From an uncultured Oscillospiraceae bacterium (lineage in GTDB: Bacteria > Bacillota > Clostridia > Oscillospirales > Ruminococcaceae), in the NCBI GenBank assembly GCA_910588145.1, contig CAJUPO010000004.1:85920-149919 (forward strand): a stretch of DNA of 64,000 bases. The letters are read 5' to 3'. Positions within the stretch are counted from its first letter, which is position 1; every line of letters starts with the position of its first letter. The notes under the pieces are model-generated. The model was not told the DNA's origin. It ran no database searches and worked only from the letters and a program-made list of their open reading frames with translations. The translations under genes and the position numbers were made by a program. Positions 32,660-42,422 of this stretch are shown one piece after another.

Positions 32660-34504
32660 CTACTCTTCTGGTTCTGTACTGTCAATATCCGAATCAATTG
32701 GATCAGGTTCACTTGTAGGTGCTTCGGTAGGAGCTTCTGTCGGTTCCTCAGTAGGTTCAGGATTGCTTGCATAATAAATAGTTACAATTACTCCTGAATT
32801 AAGCTCAATCTCTGTTCCAGGTTCTGGATCTACACGAATTACATATCCGTTTACATAATCCATATTAATTTCAGAAATTTCTGTATATTCAATATTTAGC
32901 TCATCCAATAATGACTTATATTCTTCAAGTTCGTAACCGGTGTAATCAGGTACTTCAGAGGTAGGAGTGCCCTTGCTGACTCTTACCTTTATTGTAGCGC
33001 CCTTATCAAGCTGTTTACCTTTTTTAACTTCCTGCCAAAAAATTATTCCATAACCATATTCATCATTATACTCAAAGTCAGCATCCAGTTTAATATCATT
33101 TTCTTTTTCTATTTTATCCTTGATCTCTTCATAATACTGACCAATAAGATCAGGCATTTTCTTTTTATTTTCTTTAGGCTTTGTTTCTTTTTTCTCTTCA
33201 GTTGTTTCTTCAATAATTTCCACTACTGAACTGTCATCTTCAACACTGCTGTATTCCCTGATGCGGCTCGTATCGCTTCCAGTAAACAGTTTTATAAGTA
33301 TTATAGCAATAACCATAATAATTGCTATCAGAAGTACGCCTATAATTATCGGAATCTTTATACGATCAAGGGTAGAAATTTTATCTCCGCCCTCTATTTC
33401 TTCCTCATCCAGATCAGCATATTCGTCATCGTAATCATCATACTCATCCTCATAATATTCATCATTATTATATGAATTATTATAGCGCTGCTCTGTTTCG
33501 ATTATTCCATCACGGGAAATAGTCATTGTCTGACCAAGCCCGGAAGACGGCTGGTCAAAAAGACGAGTTACAAGTTCTGTTATAGTCTGAATACGCTGTT
33601 CTCCGGAAATTCTCATACCCTCCATAATAACATCAGAAACATGCTTAGGAATATTAGGATTAAGCTCCTGAGGAGTATAAAGATTATCACTCTGAATTCT
33701 TTCATTAGCCGGATCAGGTTTTGATCCGGTGAGTATTCGGTATAAAACGGCGCAGATTGCATACACATCCGTCCAGGTTCCCTGCCTTGAAGCAGCAGAA
33801 TACTGTTCTGGTGCAGCATATCCGTGGAAAATCTCTGGTTTTAATTCAGTACTAACTGTTCTAAGACTGGAGATACCAAAGTCAGTCAGTTTTAATTCTC
33901 CCTTGTCAGTTACATAAATGGTATCAGGACTGATTCCACGGTGAATTACTCCGGCATTATGAACAAGGCTCAAGGTAGTAAATAAAGGAGGAAACATTGC
34001 AGAAACCTCACTCCATGTAAGTTCTCCGGCATTTTCCTTAAGATAATTTACAAGCTTTAACCCGTCAATATATTCATAAACCGCATATGTAGTATTATTA
34101 ACCGCAAAAAGATCCAGCGTAGGAGACAAATGACTGCTAAGGCTTCTCATTTTAGCAAGAGATTTATTAAGTTCTGTATATTCTGCCATAAGCGCCTTGT
34201 ACTGGGCAAGATTGTTATAGCTGACAGAAATAATAGACTTGCCCTTTACTCTTACGCAAAGTCCTTCCGGCATATATTCGTTTAAAATAACCTTACAGCT
34301 TACAGCCGTATCATAAGCTATATAAGATGCTCCCTGACCATTTGCGTGAAGTAATCTTCCCACAATATATCTGTCGTGAAGCAGTGTTTCAGGAGCTATA
34401 TACGACGGAAGATTCGGCGTATTATCGGCATAGCCGCAATGCGGACAAACTTTTGCTGTGCCCTTATTTTCCATACATCCCATGCACAGTTTATTTTCAA
34501 CCAT
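32660..34504 (-). CDS. Zinc-ribbon/Ser-Thr pseudokinase with PASTA domains
   Basis: The start at 34504 follows GGAGGGG. The 614-aa protein has an N-terminal zinc ribbon (CMGC, CPHC; residues 7-23), a kinase-like domain (about 44-320), an acidic linker, one membrane helix (about 385-410), two PASTA domains (about 445-580) and a Pro-Thr-Glu-rich tail. PASTA domains bind muropeptides or lipid II outside the cell. The kinase fold has lost key residues: the beta-3 VAIK Lys is Asn75, the HRD Asp is Gly190 and the catalytic-loop Asn is Thr195. DFG (208-210) is kept. It is therefore probably a sensor or scaffold, not an active kinase. No phosphatase gene is adjacent. Confidence 0.85.
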   Translation of the reverse strand: MVENKLCMGCMENKGTAKVCPHCGYADNTPNLPSYIAPETLLHDRYIVGRLLHANGQGASYIAYDTAVSCKVILNEYMPEGLCVRVKGKSIISVSYNNLAQYKALMAEYTELNKSLAKMRSLSSHLSPTLDLFAVNNTTYAVYEYIDGLKLVNYLKENAGELTWSEVSAMFPPLFTTLSLVHNAGVIHRGISPDTIYVTDKGELKLTDFGISSLRTVSTELKPEIFHGYAAPEQYSAASRQGTWTDVYAICAVLYRILTGSKPDPANERIQSDNLYTPQELNPNIPKHVSDVIMEGMRISGEQRIQTITELVTRLFDQPSSGLGQTMTISRDGIIETEQRYNNSYNNDEYYEDEYDDYDDEYADLDEEEIEGGDKISTLDRIKIPIIIGVLLIAIIMVIAIILIKLFTGSDTSRIREYSSVEDDSSVVEIIEETTEEKKETKPKENKKKMPDLIGQYYEEIKDKIEKENDIKLDADFEYNDEYGYGIIFWQEVKKGKQLDKGATIKVRVSKGTPTSEVPDYTGYELEEYKSLLDELNIEYTEISEINMDYVNGYVIRVDPEPGTEIELNSGVIVTIYYASNPEPTEEPTEAPTEAPTSEPDPIDSDIDSTEPEE

Positions 34505-34551
34505 TGCTTCCCCTCCGTAAACAGTTTTCATTTTTATAAATTTACTTATTT

Positions 34552-34580
34552 ATTTTATCAGTTATAATAAAAGATGTCAA
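34552..34580 (-). promoter_or_regulatory. Promoter of the PASTA pseudokinase gene
   Basis: On the minus strand TTGACA (34575-34580), 17 bases, TAAAAT (34552-34557). Confidence 0.78.
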
Positions 34581-34690
34581 TGATTTAGGCAATATAAAAT
34601 CCATCTGCCAAAGAATTGTATTAATTCTGTAATCATTTTTAATATTTTATCAATAAACCATGTAGTATTTTGTAGTAATTTGAATAAGAA

Positions 34691-35953
34691 TTAAAAACTT
34701 ATAAGTCCCCTGTTTGCCATTTCTTGGGCAGCTAACATAACGCCGGTTTTTCCGCTTGAATATGTTATACCTCCCTGCATCCATGCTGCAAAAGGTTCTC
34801 TCATTGGAGCATCTGCTGAAAGTTCAATAGAAGCCCCCATTGTAAATGCACCTGCTGCCATAATAACCTTACTGTCATAGCCGGGCATATCCCATGCTTC
34901 AGGTGTAATAAACGAATCAACCGGTGCCCCCTTTTGTATACCGCAGCAAAAAGCAGTAAGCAGTTCAGGATTGCCAAGCTTTAGAACAGTTATAATATCT
35001 CCTCTTGTTTCCTCTGGTGACGGACTGCATTCAAAACCTAAAAGACTGAAAAGCATTGATGCAAAATCAGCTGTTTTTATCGCATTGGCAGTTACATCCG
35101 GAGCCATAAAAAGCCCCATAAACATTTCCCTGTTTTGTGAAAGCGTACATCCGACCTCTTTACCCATACCTACACAAGTAAGTCTATATGAACAAAGCTC
35201 AACCAGATCACGACGACCGGCAATGTATCCGCCTGTTTTGGCAATAGCTCCGCCGGCATTTTTTATCAAAGAACCGATTATAAGGTCTGCTCCAACCTGA
35301 GTCGGTTCGCTTGCTTCAACAAATTCTCCGTAACAGTTATCAACCATAATTACAGCATTAGGATTAACTTTTCTGACAGCTTGACACATCTGCTCAATGT
35401 CAGCAATTGTAAAAGCACTTCTGAGGGAATAACCTCTTGAACGCTGAATATATGCAACTTTTGCATCCTTTACTTTTTCAGAAATCACGTCAAAATCAAC
35501 TGTGCCGTCTTCCTTAAGTTCAGCACAATCATATTTTATTCCAAAGTCCATAAGAGAACCATTGCCGCTGCTTCCTCTTATTCCAATTACTTCTTCAAGG
35601 GTATCATACGGTTTGCCTGTTAATGACACTATTTTATCACCTGTTCTGAGAACACCGAACAATGCTGTCGAAAGGGCGTGAGTGCCGGATACAAAATTAT
35701 GACGTACCAATGCGTCTTCTGCACCAAATACTTCTGCATAAACCTTATCAAGCGTTTCACGTCCAATATCGCCGTAACCATAACCTGAACTTCCATAAAA
35801 ACACTGTTCACTTACTCTATTATGTATAAATGCTGAAAGAACCTTTTGTCCATTATATTCAGCATTTTTTTCGGTTTTCTTAAAATCACACAGCTGTTCA
35901 GCTTTTTCTGCAAGCTTTATGAGCTTTTCATCAAAATTAAAAAAATTTTTCAT
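34691..35953 (-). CDS. Methionine gamma-lyase-like PLP enzyme (aluminium-resistance family)
   Basis: The 420-aa protein belongs to the PF06838 family of fold-type I PLP enzymes, often labelled aluminium resistance protein or methionine gamma-lyase-like. The segment SGTHALSTALFGVLRTGD forms the cofactor phosphate pocket, VDNCYGEFVE holds the Asp that contacts the pyridine N, and IIGSLIKNAGGAIAKTGGY carries the candidate Schiff-base Lys. The real substrate of the family is not firmly established. It is the last gene of the murD-M42-M42-GNAT run, directly abutting the GNAT gene. Confidence 0.87.
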   Translation of the reverse strand: MKNFFNFDEKLIKLAEKAEQLCDFKKTEKNAEYNGQKVLSAFIHNRVSEQCFYGSSGYGYGDIGRETLDKVYAEVFGAEDALVRHNFVSGTHALSTALFGVLRTGDKIVSLTGKPYDTLEEVIGIRGSSGNGSLMDFGIKYDCAELKEDGTVDFDVISEKVKDAKVAYIQRSRGYSLRSAFTIADIEQMCQAVRKVNPNAVIMVDNCYGEFVEASEPTQVGADLIIGSLIKNAGGAIAKTGGYIAGRRDLVELCSYRLTCVGMGKEVGCTLSQNREMFMGLFMAPDVTANAIKTADFASMLFSLLGFECSPSPEETRGDIITVLKLGNPELLTAFCCGIQKGAPVDSFITPEAWDMPGYDSKVIMAAGAFTMGASIELSADAPMREPFAAWMQGGITYSSGKTGVMLAAQEMANRGLISF

Positions 35954-36727
35954 TTACTGAAGCTTTCCTTTCATTTCACTTTCCGTGTTATCACTAATCC
36001 GTTCTAAAACATACTGCGATTCAATTTCTTTAAATCCAATTTCACGATAAAAACTTTCTCTGACATCAAGAGCATATAAATAAGAAATTTTACCATGGCT
36101 TTCAAGGTAATTCGCCAGCCATTTAAGAAATCGGCGTGCATAGCCATTTCCTCTTGAAGCCGCCCTTGTTGCAACCTGTCCGACTAAAACATAGCCGTTT
36201 ATGTCATACATTAATGATGCAGTTGTTGTATCATTATAAGTAATAACACTGCTTATTCCCCTGCGTACCCTATGAGATGTATCTGTCAGCCAAAGAGGAT
36301 AATCATTCAAATTAGGAAATCCTTCATGAAGTATGTCATAAACATCATCCAGAGACGGGGTGAAATTAATATCCTTTTGGTCTACATCACAGTCATTTCC
36401 GCCTACAAGCTGAAACATCGTTCTATGTAAAACCTTATACTGCTCAAGATTTCTTATCATATCAAGAGCAGTACAGCTTCCTTCTATCCTAAACGGCATA
36501 TTCATTTCAGAAAAGCTCTTTAATTCATCTGGATCAAAGTCATCTCCGTAAATTATCATAGTAGAATTTATCAAAAGAATAACTCCTGAATCGCCTGATA
36601 TATAAAAACGGCAAAAATCATAACTAGTACCATAAGCGTCCAGGTAGGCAAGTATACGTCTTCCGCAGCAAGACTGCATAAGCATATCTATATTAATCAA
36701 ACGTTCATCTTCAAGCCTTTTTATCAT
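35954..36727 (-). CDS. GNAT family N-acetyltransferase
   Basis: The 257-aa protein has a GNAT domain in its C-terminal half, with the acetyl-CoA loop VATRAASRGNGYARRFLKWL (about residues 185-205) and the closing FYREIGFKEIE element. The N-terminal 120 residues resemble an inactive second acetyltransferase-like half and have no clear motif. The substrate is unknown. It overlaps the upstream peptidase stop by 4 bases and abuts the PLP-enzyme start, so it is co-translated with both. Confidence 0.8.
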   Translation of the reverse strand: MIKRLEDERLINIDMLMQSCCGRRILAYLDAYGTSYDFCRFYISGDSGVILLINSTMIIYGDDFDPDELKSFSEMNMPFRIEGSCTALDMIRNLEQYKVLHRTMFQLVGGNDCDVDQKDINFTPSLDDVYDILHEGFPNLNDYPLWLTDTSHRVRRGISSVITYNDTTTASLMYDINGYVLVGQVATRAASRGNGYARRFLKWLANYLESHGKISYLYALDVRESFYREIGFKEIESQYVLERISDNTESEMKGKLQ

Positions 36728-37743
36728 AGTTCAGCCGCCCTTGCAAGAAGTTCTGATACAAGTTCAAGGCAGGATTTCATATCTGATATTTTGGCAGTGC
36801 ATGACGGTGAATGCAGATACCTGCAAGGCAGTGAAACAGCAATAGTTTTTACACCGCATCCGGTAACATGAATAGCTCCGCTGTTATTGCCGCCGGCTAT
36901 CATTGATTTGGTTTGACATGGTATATGCTTGTTCTCTGCAATTTCGAAAGCAATATTATAAAGCTCCTTGTCATACATTGTACTGCGGTCCATAAAAGAA
37001 ACCACTGCTCCCTTACCCAGTTCACATACACGCTTGCTGCCGGATACACCGTTTATATCAGATGCTGTTGTTGTTTCAACTACTATTGCAACGTCAGGCT
37101 TTACTGAATATGCGGCAGTTTTTGCTCCCCTAAGACCCAATTCCTCCTGAACAGAAAAAGTAAAATAAGCGTCATATTCAAGATTAGAATTAATAAGCTC
37201 AAGAAGAAGTGCACATCCAAAACGGTCATCGATAGCCTTGGACATTACAAATCCATCACCAAATTCCTCATAGGGCTGTAAAAAATAAATATAATCTCCC
37301 GGTAAAACATATTTTTCTGCGTCTTCTTTATTTTCAGCCCCAAAATCCACATAAATTGACTCCATTGACGGAACCTTTTCACGTTCCTCCGCCGAAAGAT
37401 TATGAATAGCTCTTGAACCGATTACACCTGACAATCCATTTTTACCAATAATAACCTGCCTTCCAGTAACCACCGAGGGATCAACTCCCCCGACTTCATT
37501 AACTGTTAATGTACCGTCTTCCTTTACGGAAGTGACAATTAATCCTACCTCATCCATATGGGCGTCCAGCATAATCTTTTTTGAAGGGGATTTCCTGCCC
37601 TTTTTAAATACAATCAGATTTCCTAAATTATCAGTATGATATTCTGCTTTGCTGTCAAGATTGCTTATCAAATAATTCCTGACGCTGCCCTCATCACCGG
37701 AAGCTCCGTTTATCATACATAAATTCTTTAAATGGTTCATCAT
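36724..37743 (-). CDS. M42 family metallo-aminopeptidase (second copy)
   Basis: The 339-aa protein has the M42 di-metal site: DAHMDEVGLIV (His, Asp), KAIDDRFGCALL (bridging Asp), SVQEELGLRGA (catalytic Glu and ligand Glu) and LHSPSCTAK (C-terminal His). M42 enzymes are large tetrahedral dodecamers that trim peptides in the cytoplasm. It lies 4 bases after the paralogue, with only partial identity to it. Different specificity or a mixed complex is possible. Confidence 0.92.
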   Translation of the reverse strand: MMNHLKNLCMINGASGDEGSVRNYLISNLDSKAEYHTDNLGNLIVFKKGRKSPSKKIMLDAHMDEVGLIVTSVKEDGTLTVNEVGGVDPSVVTGRQVIIGKNGLSGVIGSRAIHNLSAEEREKVPSMESIYVDFGAENKEDAEKYVLPGDYIYFLQPYEEFGDGFVMSKAIDDRFGCALLLELINSNLEYDAYFTFSVQEELGLRGAKTAAYSVKPDVAIVVETTTASDINGVSGSKRVCELGKGAVVSFMDRSTMYDKELYNIAFEIAENKHIPCQTKSMIAGGNNSGAIHVTGCGVKTIAVSLPCRYLHSPSCTAKISDMKSCLELVSELLARAAEL

Positions 37744-37747
37744 TTTG

Positions 37748-38761
37748 TCAGCACCTCCTTAAAAATTCAGCAAGAAGCTCGCCAGTATGCCTTACATCCT
37801 CCAGCATTATAACTTCAGACGGTGTATGCATATATTTTAGCGGTACTGAAACCGTACATGCCTTGCAGCCTTCTCTGTTAACGCTGAACTGGTCAGCATT
37901 AGTAGAAGTTAGGCCGTGCATAACTTCTCTCTGAAACGGTATATTTTTATCACAACATACATCTATAAGCTTTTCTGATATTTCTCTTGACAGCGACGGA
38001 GAAATACCTATCATTGGTCCATTGCCAAGCTTTCCGCATTCATATTCCTTATCTCCGCAGGTATAGGCAAAACTAACATCTACAGCAACAGCAATATCAG
38101 GGTTTATTTCATATGCCGCAATTTTTGCTCCACGCTCGCCAAGTTCCTCCTGAGTTGAAAAAACAACTGAAAAACTACAAGATAAATTATCCATATCAAG
38201 CAGCTCCAGAGCATAAAGAACAGAAGCAACACCGCTTCTGTCATCAAGAGCTGAACCAGTTATACGTCCATTAAGCAACTCACGGCAAGTTGTATCAAAA
38301 CTTATTTTATCTCCGGGACTTACATATAATAAAAGATCATCTCTGCTCATTCCGGCATCAATGCATATATCTTCAATTTTTAAAGCTTTGCCTTTTTCTG
38401 CTCCTGCAAGATGCGGAGGAACAGAAGAAACAACAGCTTTAATATCCTTTTTTCCGTGAATAACAACACGCTGCGCCGGAAGAAGCCGTCTGTCTATTCC
38501 TCCTACATTTGAAACTTTTATAAATCCATCGTCTGTTATAGCGGTGACAATCAATCCTATTTGATCAATATGCGCGTCTATCATAACATGCGGAACATTT
38601 TCACTTCTCTTGCCGAAATGACCGATTACATTTCCGTTTTTAATTAAGCAATCGGAAGTATAGTTCTTAAGATATTTTAAAGCAGTTTGTGCCGCATTTT
38701 CCTCACTTCCCGAAACACCCTTTGCTTCTGATAATTCAAAAATAATCTTTTTTAAGTCCAT
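37748..38761 (-). CDS. M42 family metallo-aminopeptidase (first copy)
   Basis: The start at 38761 (MDLKK) uses the AAGGAGC inside the murD 3' end, 9 bases upstream; the reading frame extends further but into murD. The 337-aa protein shows DAHIDQIGLIV, SALDDRSGVASV, STQEELGERGA and YMHTPSEV, all M42 metal or catalytic positions. It likely forms a peptide-trimming TET-type complex. The gene is one base from the murD stop (TGATATG), so it is translationally coupled to a cell-wall gene. Confidence 0.92.
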   Translation of the reverse strand: MDLKKIIFELSEAKGVSGSEENAAQTALKYLKNYTSDCLIKNGNVIGHFGKRSENVPHVMIDAHIDQIGLIVTAITDDGFIKVSNVGGIDRRLLPAQRVVIHGKKDIKAVVSSVPPHLAGAEKGKALKIEDICIDAGMSRDDLLLYVSPGDKISFDTTCRELLNGRITGSALDDRSGVASVLYALELLDMDNLSCSFSVVFSTQEELGERGAKIAAYEINPDIAVAVDVSFAYTCGDKEYECGKLGNGPMIGISPSLSREISEKLIDVCCDKNIPFQREVMHGLTSTNADQFSVNREGCKACTVSVPLKYMHTPSEVIMLEDVRHTGELLAEFLRRC

Positions 38762-38762
38762 A

Positions 38763-40154
38763 TCACGAAAGCTCCTTAACCAGATTTTTAAAATGAATTC
38801 CTCGTGCTTCAAAATTAGGATACATATCAAAGCTTGCGCAAGCCGGTGAAAGCGTTATAATATCACCCGCTGAAGAGATTTCCCTTGCTTTTAAAACCGC
38901 CTCTTCCATAGATGAAACATGATATATTTTAAGTTTTTCTGGATCATATTTTTCTGACGCTGTAACAGCCTTTTCAATTTTTTCTGCCGTAACCCCCATA
39001 AGAATCATCGTCTTTACCTTTTCACATACTGTATCAGCCATAGGCTCAAAAGGAATCTTCTTATCATATCCACCTGCAATTACAATTAATTTTTCATTAA
39101 AAGAATTAAGACCGGCAAGAACTCTTGTAGGACTTGTAGCTATACTGTCATTATACCATTTGACTTCGTCAAATTCCCTGACAAATTCTATTCTGTGTTC
39201 TACACCGCCAAAATTCTCAGCCATGTCCTTAATATTTTCAATGCTGACTTCTCCCCATACGGCGCTGATAGCTGCAAGATAATTTTCAACATTGTGTATT
39301 CCCGGTATTCTTATTGAATCCTTATGAATGATTTCAGTCACAGTTCCATAATCGTTATAGCAAAGGTATCCATTACTGTCGAGATATGCTCCTGATTCCG
39401 GAACACTTCTTCTGGAAAACTTTATTAATTTTCCTCTCACCATAGTTTCAAGATTATTTGTTATTTCATTATCATAATTTAATACTGTTCGGCTGAACGC
39501 ATTCTGATGAAGAATGAGATTTTTCTTACAGTCGATATATTCTTCCATAGTTCCGTGAACATCAAGATGATTAGGGGCAATATTAGTAATTACCGCAACA
39601 TCCGGAGATTTTCTCATAGATATAAGCTGAAAGCTTGACAGCTCTACAACAGCGGCATCATCTTCTTTTATTTCTTCTATAAGCGGAAGAAGTGCTTTTC
39701 CGATATTTCCGCCTTTATAAACTTTCTTTCCTGTTTTTTCAAGCAGTCCAGCAATTAAAGTAGTAGTAGTAGTTTTTCCGTCCGAGCCGGTAACCGCATA
39801 AATCTTGCATGGACAAAGATCAAAAAACACTTCCATCTCAGAAGTTATAATCACTCCGTTCCTCTTTGCACGTACAAGAGACGGGTTATTAAAATACATA
39901 CCGGGAGCCCTGAATACAATATCAAAGTTTTCAAGTGTATCAAGATAGGACTCTCCGAGGATAAATTCTGCTCCCAATAATTTTAATTCATCATAAGTAT
40001 TTCCCATTGCTTCCTGACTTTTCCTGTCGCATACAGTTACGTTCATCCCTTTTTCAAGAAACATTTTTATTACGCCGGTATTACTTACTCCAACACCGAT
40101 AAATGCAATTTTTTTATTTTTTATACTTTCAAAAAAACGTTTTGTTTTATTCAT
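38763..40154 (-). CDS. murD: UDP-N-acetylmuramoyl-L-alanine:D-glutamate ligase
   Basis: The 463-aa Mur ligase has the N-terminal UDP-binding domain (GVGVSNTGVIKMFLEKG), the ATP loop VTGSDGKTTTTTLI (about residue 116), the central NIAPNHLDVHGTMEEY and the C-terminal glutamate domain (YNDSIATSPT). It adds D-Glu to UDP-MurNAc-L-Ala in the cytoplasm. It leads the five-gene run down to 34691, from its own promoter at 40190-40218. It stands outside a dcw cluster. Confidence 0.95.
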   Translation of the reverse strand: MNKTKRFFESIKNKKIAFIGVGVSNTGVIKMFLEKGMNVTVCDRKSQEAMGNTYDELKLLGAEFILGESYLDTLENFDIVFRAPGMYFNNPSLVRAKRNGVIITSEMEVFFDLCPCKIYAVTGSDGKTTTTTLIAGLLEKTGKKVYKGGNIGKALLPLIEEIKEDDAAVVELSSFQLISMRKSPDVAVITNIAPNHLDVHGTMEEYIDCKKNLILHQNAFSRTVLNYDNEITNNLETMVRGKLIKFSRRSVPESGAYLDSNGYLCYNDYGTVTEIIHKDSIRIPGIHNVENYLAAISAVWGEVSIENIKDMAENFGGVEHRIEFVREFDEVKWYNDSIATSPTRVLAGLNSFNEKLIVIAGGYDKKIPFEPMADTVCEKVKTMILMGVTAEKIEKAVTASEKYDPEKLKIYHVSSMEEAVLKAREISSAGDIITLSPACASFDMYPNFEARGIHFKNLVKELS

Positions 40155-40189
40155 GCCGATACCTCCGTCAATTTAATGCATACCTTTAT

Positions 40190-40218
40190 ATTATATACTT
40201 TTTTGCATAAAATAGCAA
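40190..40218 (-). promoter_or_regulatory. Promoter of murD and downstream genes
   Basis: On the minus strand TTGCTA (40213-40218), 17 bases, TATAAT (40190-40195). Confidence 0.72.
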
Positions 40219-40237
40219 CACTTTTAAAAATAAAACA

Positions 40238-40255
40238 GACGGCTGCAAAGCCGTC
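40238..40255 (-). terminator. Terminator of the nudix-MATE pair
   Basis: GACGGCT (40238-40244), GCAA loop, AGCCGTC (40249-40255), followed by TGTTTTATTTTT on the minus strand. Confidence 0.82.
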
Positions 40256-40283
40256 CTAATAAAAACAATATTTTAAATTTAAC

Positions 40284-41669
40284 TCATGAACATAAAAGTA
40301 ATTTCTGCTCCTGCTTTTTCATAATTTTAAATTCCCAGACTGCCAATATTACATTTACAGCTGCCGCCAAAAAGTCAGCTATTGGTCCGGTATAAAGAAT
40401 ACCGTTTATTCCAAAGAAATGCGGAAGAATAAGCAGCGGCGGAATAAAGAAAATTATATTTCTTGTCAGAGATAAAACTGCGCCCTTAACCGGTTTACCT
40501 ATCGAAGTAAAGAATATAGATGTAATAGGCTGAATACAGCTAAGCCACATAAAAAACAAAAATATTCTGAAAAAGCTTACACCAAAACGATAGTATTCCT
40601 CAGAACCCTTACCGAAAAAGGAAATGATCTGTTCAGGGAAAATCTGAAAAACAACAAATGAAGCAATAGCTATAACTGCACCTATCTTCATTGCAAGACC
40701 ATATGCCTCACGAACTCTTTTATACTGCTTAGCACCGTAATTAAAGCTTTCAATAGGCTGTGCACCTTGTCCCAGACCAATAATAATTGCAAATACTATC
40801 TGGCTTATTTTCATAATTATTCCAGCACAGGCAATCGGAATAGAATCACCAAATTCAGACTGCGCACCATATTTTTTAAGACTGTTGTTAAGAACAATCT
40901 GAACAATCATCATTGCTATCTGATTAATAAATGACGCCATTCCAATAGACATAATTTTAAATATGCAATTAAATTTTATCATGAAATGCTTTAGTTCAAG
41001 GGTAACGCTTTTAAATCTGAAAAGATAAACAATTACCATTATGCCTGAAATTATTTGTCCAATAATGGTAGCATAAGCGGCGCCCGCCATTCCCCAGCCA
41101 AATTTCATAACAAAAAGAGCGTCGAGGACCGTATTTATCACAGCGCCCAGCAGACTGCATATCATAGTCATTTTAGGACTTCCGTCCGCTCTCATTAAAT
41201 GACCGCCGCCGGTTGTAAGAATCAGAAACGGAAAGCCATATGCTGTAATTTTTACATATTCCCTTGCTAATGGGAAAACATCGTCCGGAGAACCAAATAC
41301 TTTCAGCATAGGATCAAGAAAAAAATTAGTAACTAACATCAGCAATATTCCGCTGACAATAAGCATAGTTGTCCCGTTTCCTATAAAATAGGGAGCTTTT
41401 TCCTTGTCGCCGCTGCCCATATGAAGATTAAAACAGCTTGCAGCTCCAACACCAAACAAAAGCGCCAAGGATATACATGAAATTGACAGAGGAAACGCTA
41501 CATTAGTTGCGGCATTTCCCAGAGTTCCTACCGAATTACCAATAAAAAGCTGATCCACTATATTATAAAGCGCTCCCACAAGCATTGCAACGATACTCGG
41601 AATACCAAATTTAATCATAAGCTTTGATACCGGAGCCGATGCCAACGGATTAACTTTAACTGATTCCAT
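40284..41669 (-). CDS. MATE family efflux transporter
   Basis: The ATG at 41669 (MESVKVNPLAS) has AAGAAGG 7 bases upstream. The 461-aa protein has twelve predicted membrane helices in two MatE repeats, with the usual N-terminal PLASAPVSKLMIKFGIPSIV start and GQGAQPIESFNYGAKQY in the second half. MATE pumps expel cationic compounds using Na+ or H+. The partner gene is a nudix hydrolase 14 bases upstream; no regulator is adjacent. Substrate unknown. A second, only distantly similar MATE gene lies at 43309. Confidence 0.9.
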   Translation of the reverse strand: MESVKVNPLASAPVSKLMIKFGIPSIVAMLVGALYNIVDQLFIGNSVGTLGNAATNVAFPLSISCISLALLFGVGAASCFNLHMGSGDKEKAPYFIGNGTTMLIVSGILLMLVTNFFLDPMLKVFGSPDDVFPLAREYVKITAYGFPFLILTTGGGHLMRADGSPKMTMICSLLGAVINTVLDALFVMKFGWGMAGAAYATIIGQIISGIMVIVYLFRFKSVTLELKHFMIKFNCIFKIMSIGMASFINQIAMMIVQIVLNNSLKKYGAQSEFGDSIPIACAGIIMKISQIVFAIIIGLGQGAQPIESFNYGAKQYKRVREAYGLAMKIGAVIAIASFVVFQIFPEQIISFFGKGSEEYYRFGVSFFRIFLFFMWLSCIQPITSIFFTSIGKPVKGAVLSLTRNIIFFIPPLLILPHFFGINGILYTGPIADFLAAAVNVILAVWEFKIMKKQEQKLLLCS

Positions 41670-41683
41670 TAAAACGCCTTCTT

Positions 41684-42187
41684 TCAATCTTCAAAAACTT
41701 CCTTAATACTGTCATAATGCAGAAAAATCCCCTGTTCAGCCAGCTTTTTTATTTCATTATGATCTGCAATTTTAAACTCAAGGGTTTCGGCAGTTTGTAT
41801 ATTTACATCGCTCTCGTCAAAATCCATTTCAAAACGATATACATCCACAAAGTAATTATCCCCTTCACCTGGGTTTTCCCTGTGATAAGAAAAAACAAAT
41901 CCGCCCTTGCATTCTGAAACATCAAGACCGGTTTCTTCCTTAACCTCTCTAATAACGGCTTCACGTGACTCTTCTCCTGCCATAACTCCTCCGCCGGAAA
42001 CCTCCCACCAACCAGGTGCCCACGCTTTGGTCATGACTCTTCTTGTTATCAGAAACTTTCCGTCAGGACGTTTCACTACCCCCAGAACAGAAAGATGATA
42101 CTCACCATCCTTCAAAATCCAGTCGTTACGTTTCATTGTTCGTCCTGTTTTTTGTTTATTGCTGTCATAAATATCCCAGTACTCCAT
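41684..42187 (-). CDS. NUDIX hydrolase
   Basis: The start at 42187 has an AGGAGGT RBS. The 167-aa protein contains a full Nudix box (GGGVMAGEESREAVIREVKE plus ETGLDV, about residues 71-96). The N-terminus (MEYWDIYDSNKQKTG) is like that of isopentenyl-diphosphate isomerase-type nudix proteins (YfcD group). These hydrolyse nucleoside- or other diphosphates in the cytoplasm; substrate not predictable. Co-transcribed with the MATE gene. Confidence 0.9.
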   Translation of the reverse strand: MEYWDIYDSNKQKTGRTMKRNDWILKDGEYHLSVLGVVKRPDGKFLITRRVMTKAWAPGWWEVSGGGVMAGEESREAVIREVKEETGLDVSECKGGFVFSYHRENPGEGDNYFVDVYRFEMDFDESDVNIQTAETLEFKIADHNEIKKLAEQGIFLHYDSIKEVFED

Positions 42188-42253
42188 TTTATACCTCCTG
42201 ATTCTGATAATTCCATGCAGAATAAGCATGAAAAATTATAAACTTTAAATATA

Positions 42254-42282
42254 ATTATATCATAAAAATGCAGTTTTGTAAA
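42254..42282 (-). promoter_or_regulatory. Promoter of nudix-MATE
   Basis: On the minus strand TTTACA (42277-42282), 17 bases ending in TGA, TATAAT (42254-42259); extended -10. Confidence 0.75.
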
Positions 42283-42422
42283 TATACAGACATTTTTCTG
42301 CATATTACGGCAATTTATTGCTTTATTCTTTTTCGGTTAAATCTCTCATTATCTGCACAATTGTATAATAAAAAGTTGGGGGACGGCATATAATTTACAA
42401 AAACCATATTGGAGTGAGTAGA

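Noticed and set aside
32670..32770. Pro-Thr-Glu repeats at the end of the PASTA gene as a DNA repeat element
   Set aside because: They are short coding repeats of a wall-spanning tail, present only once.
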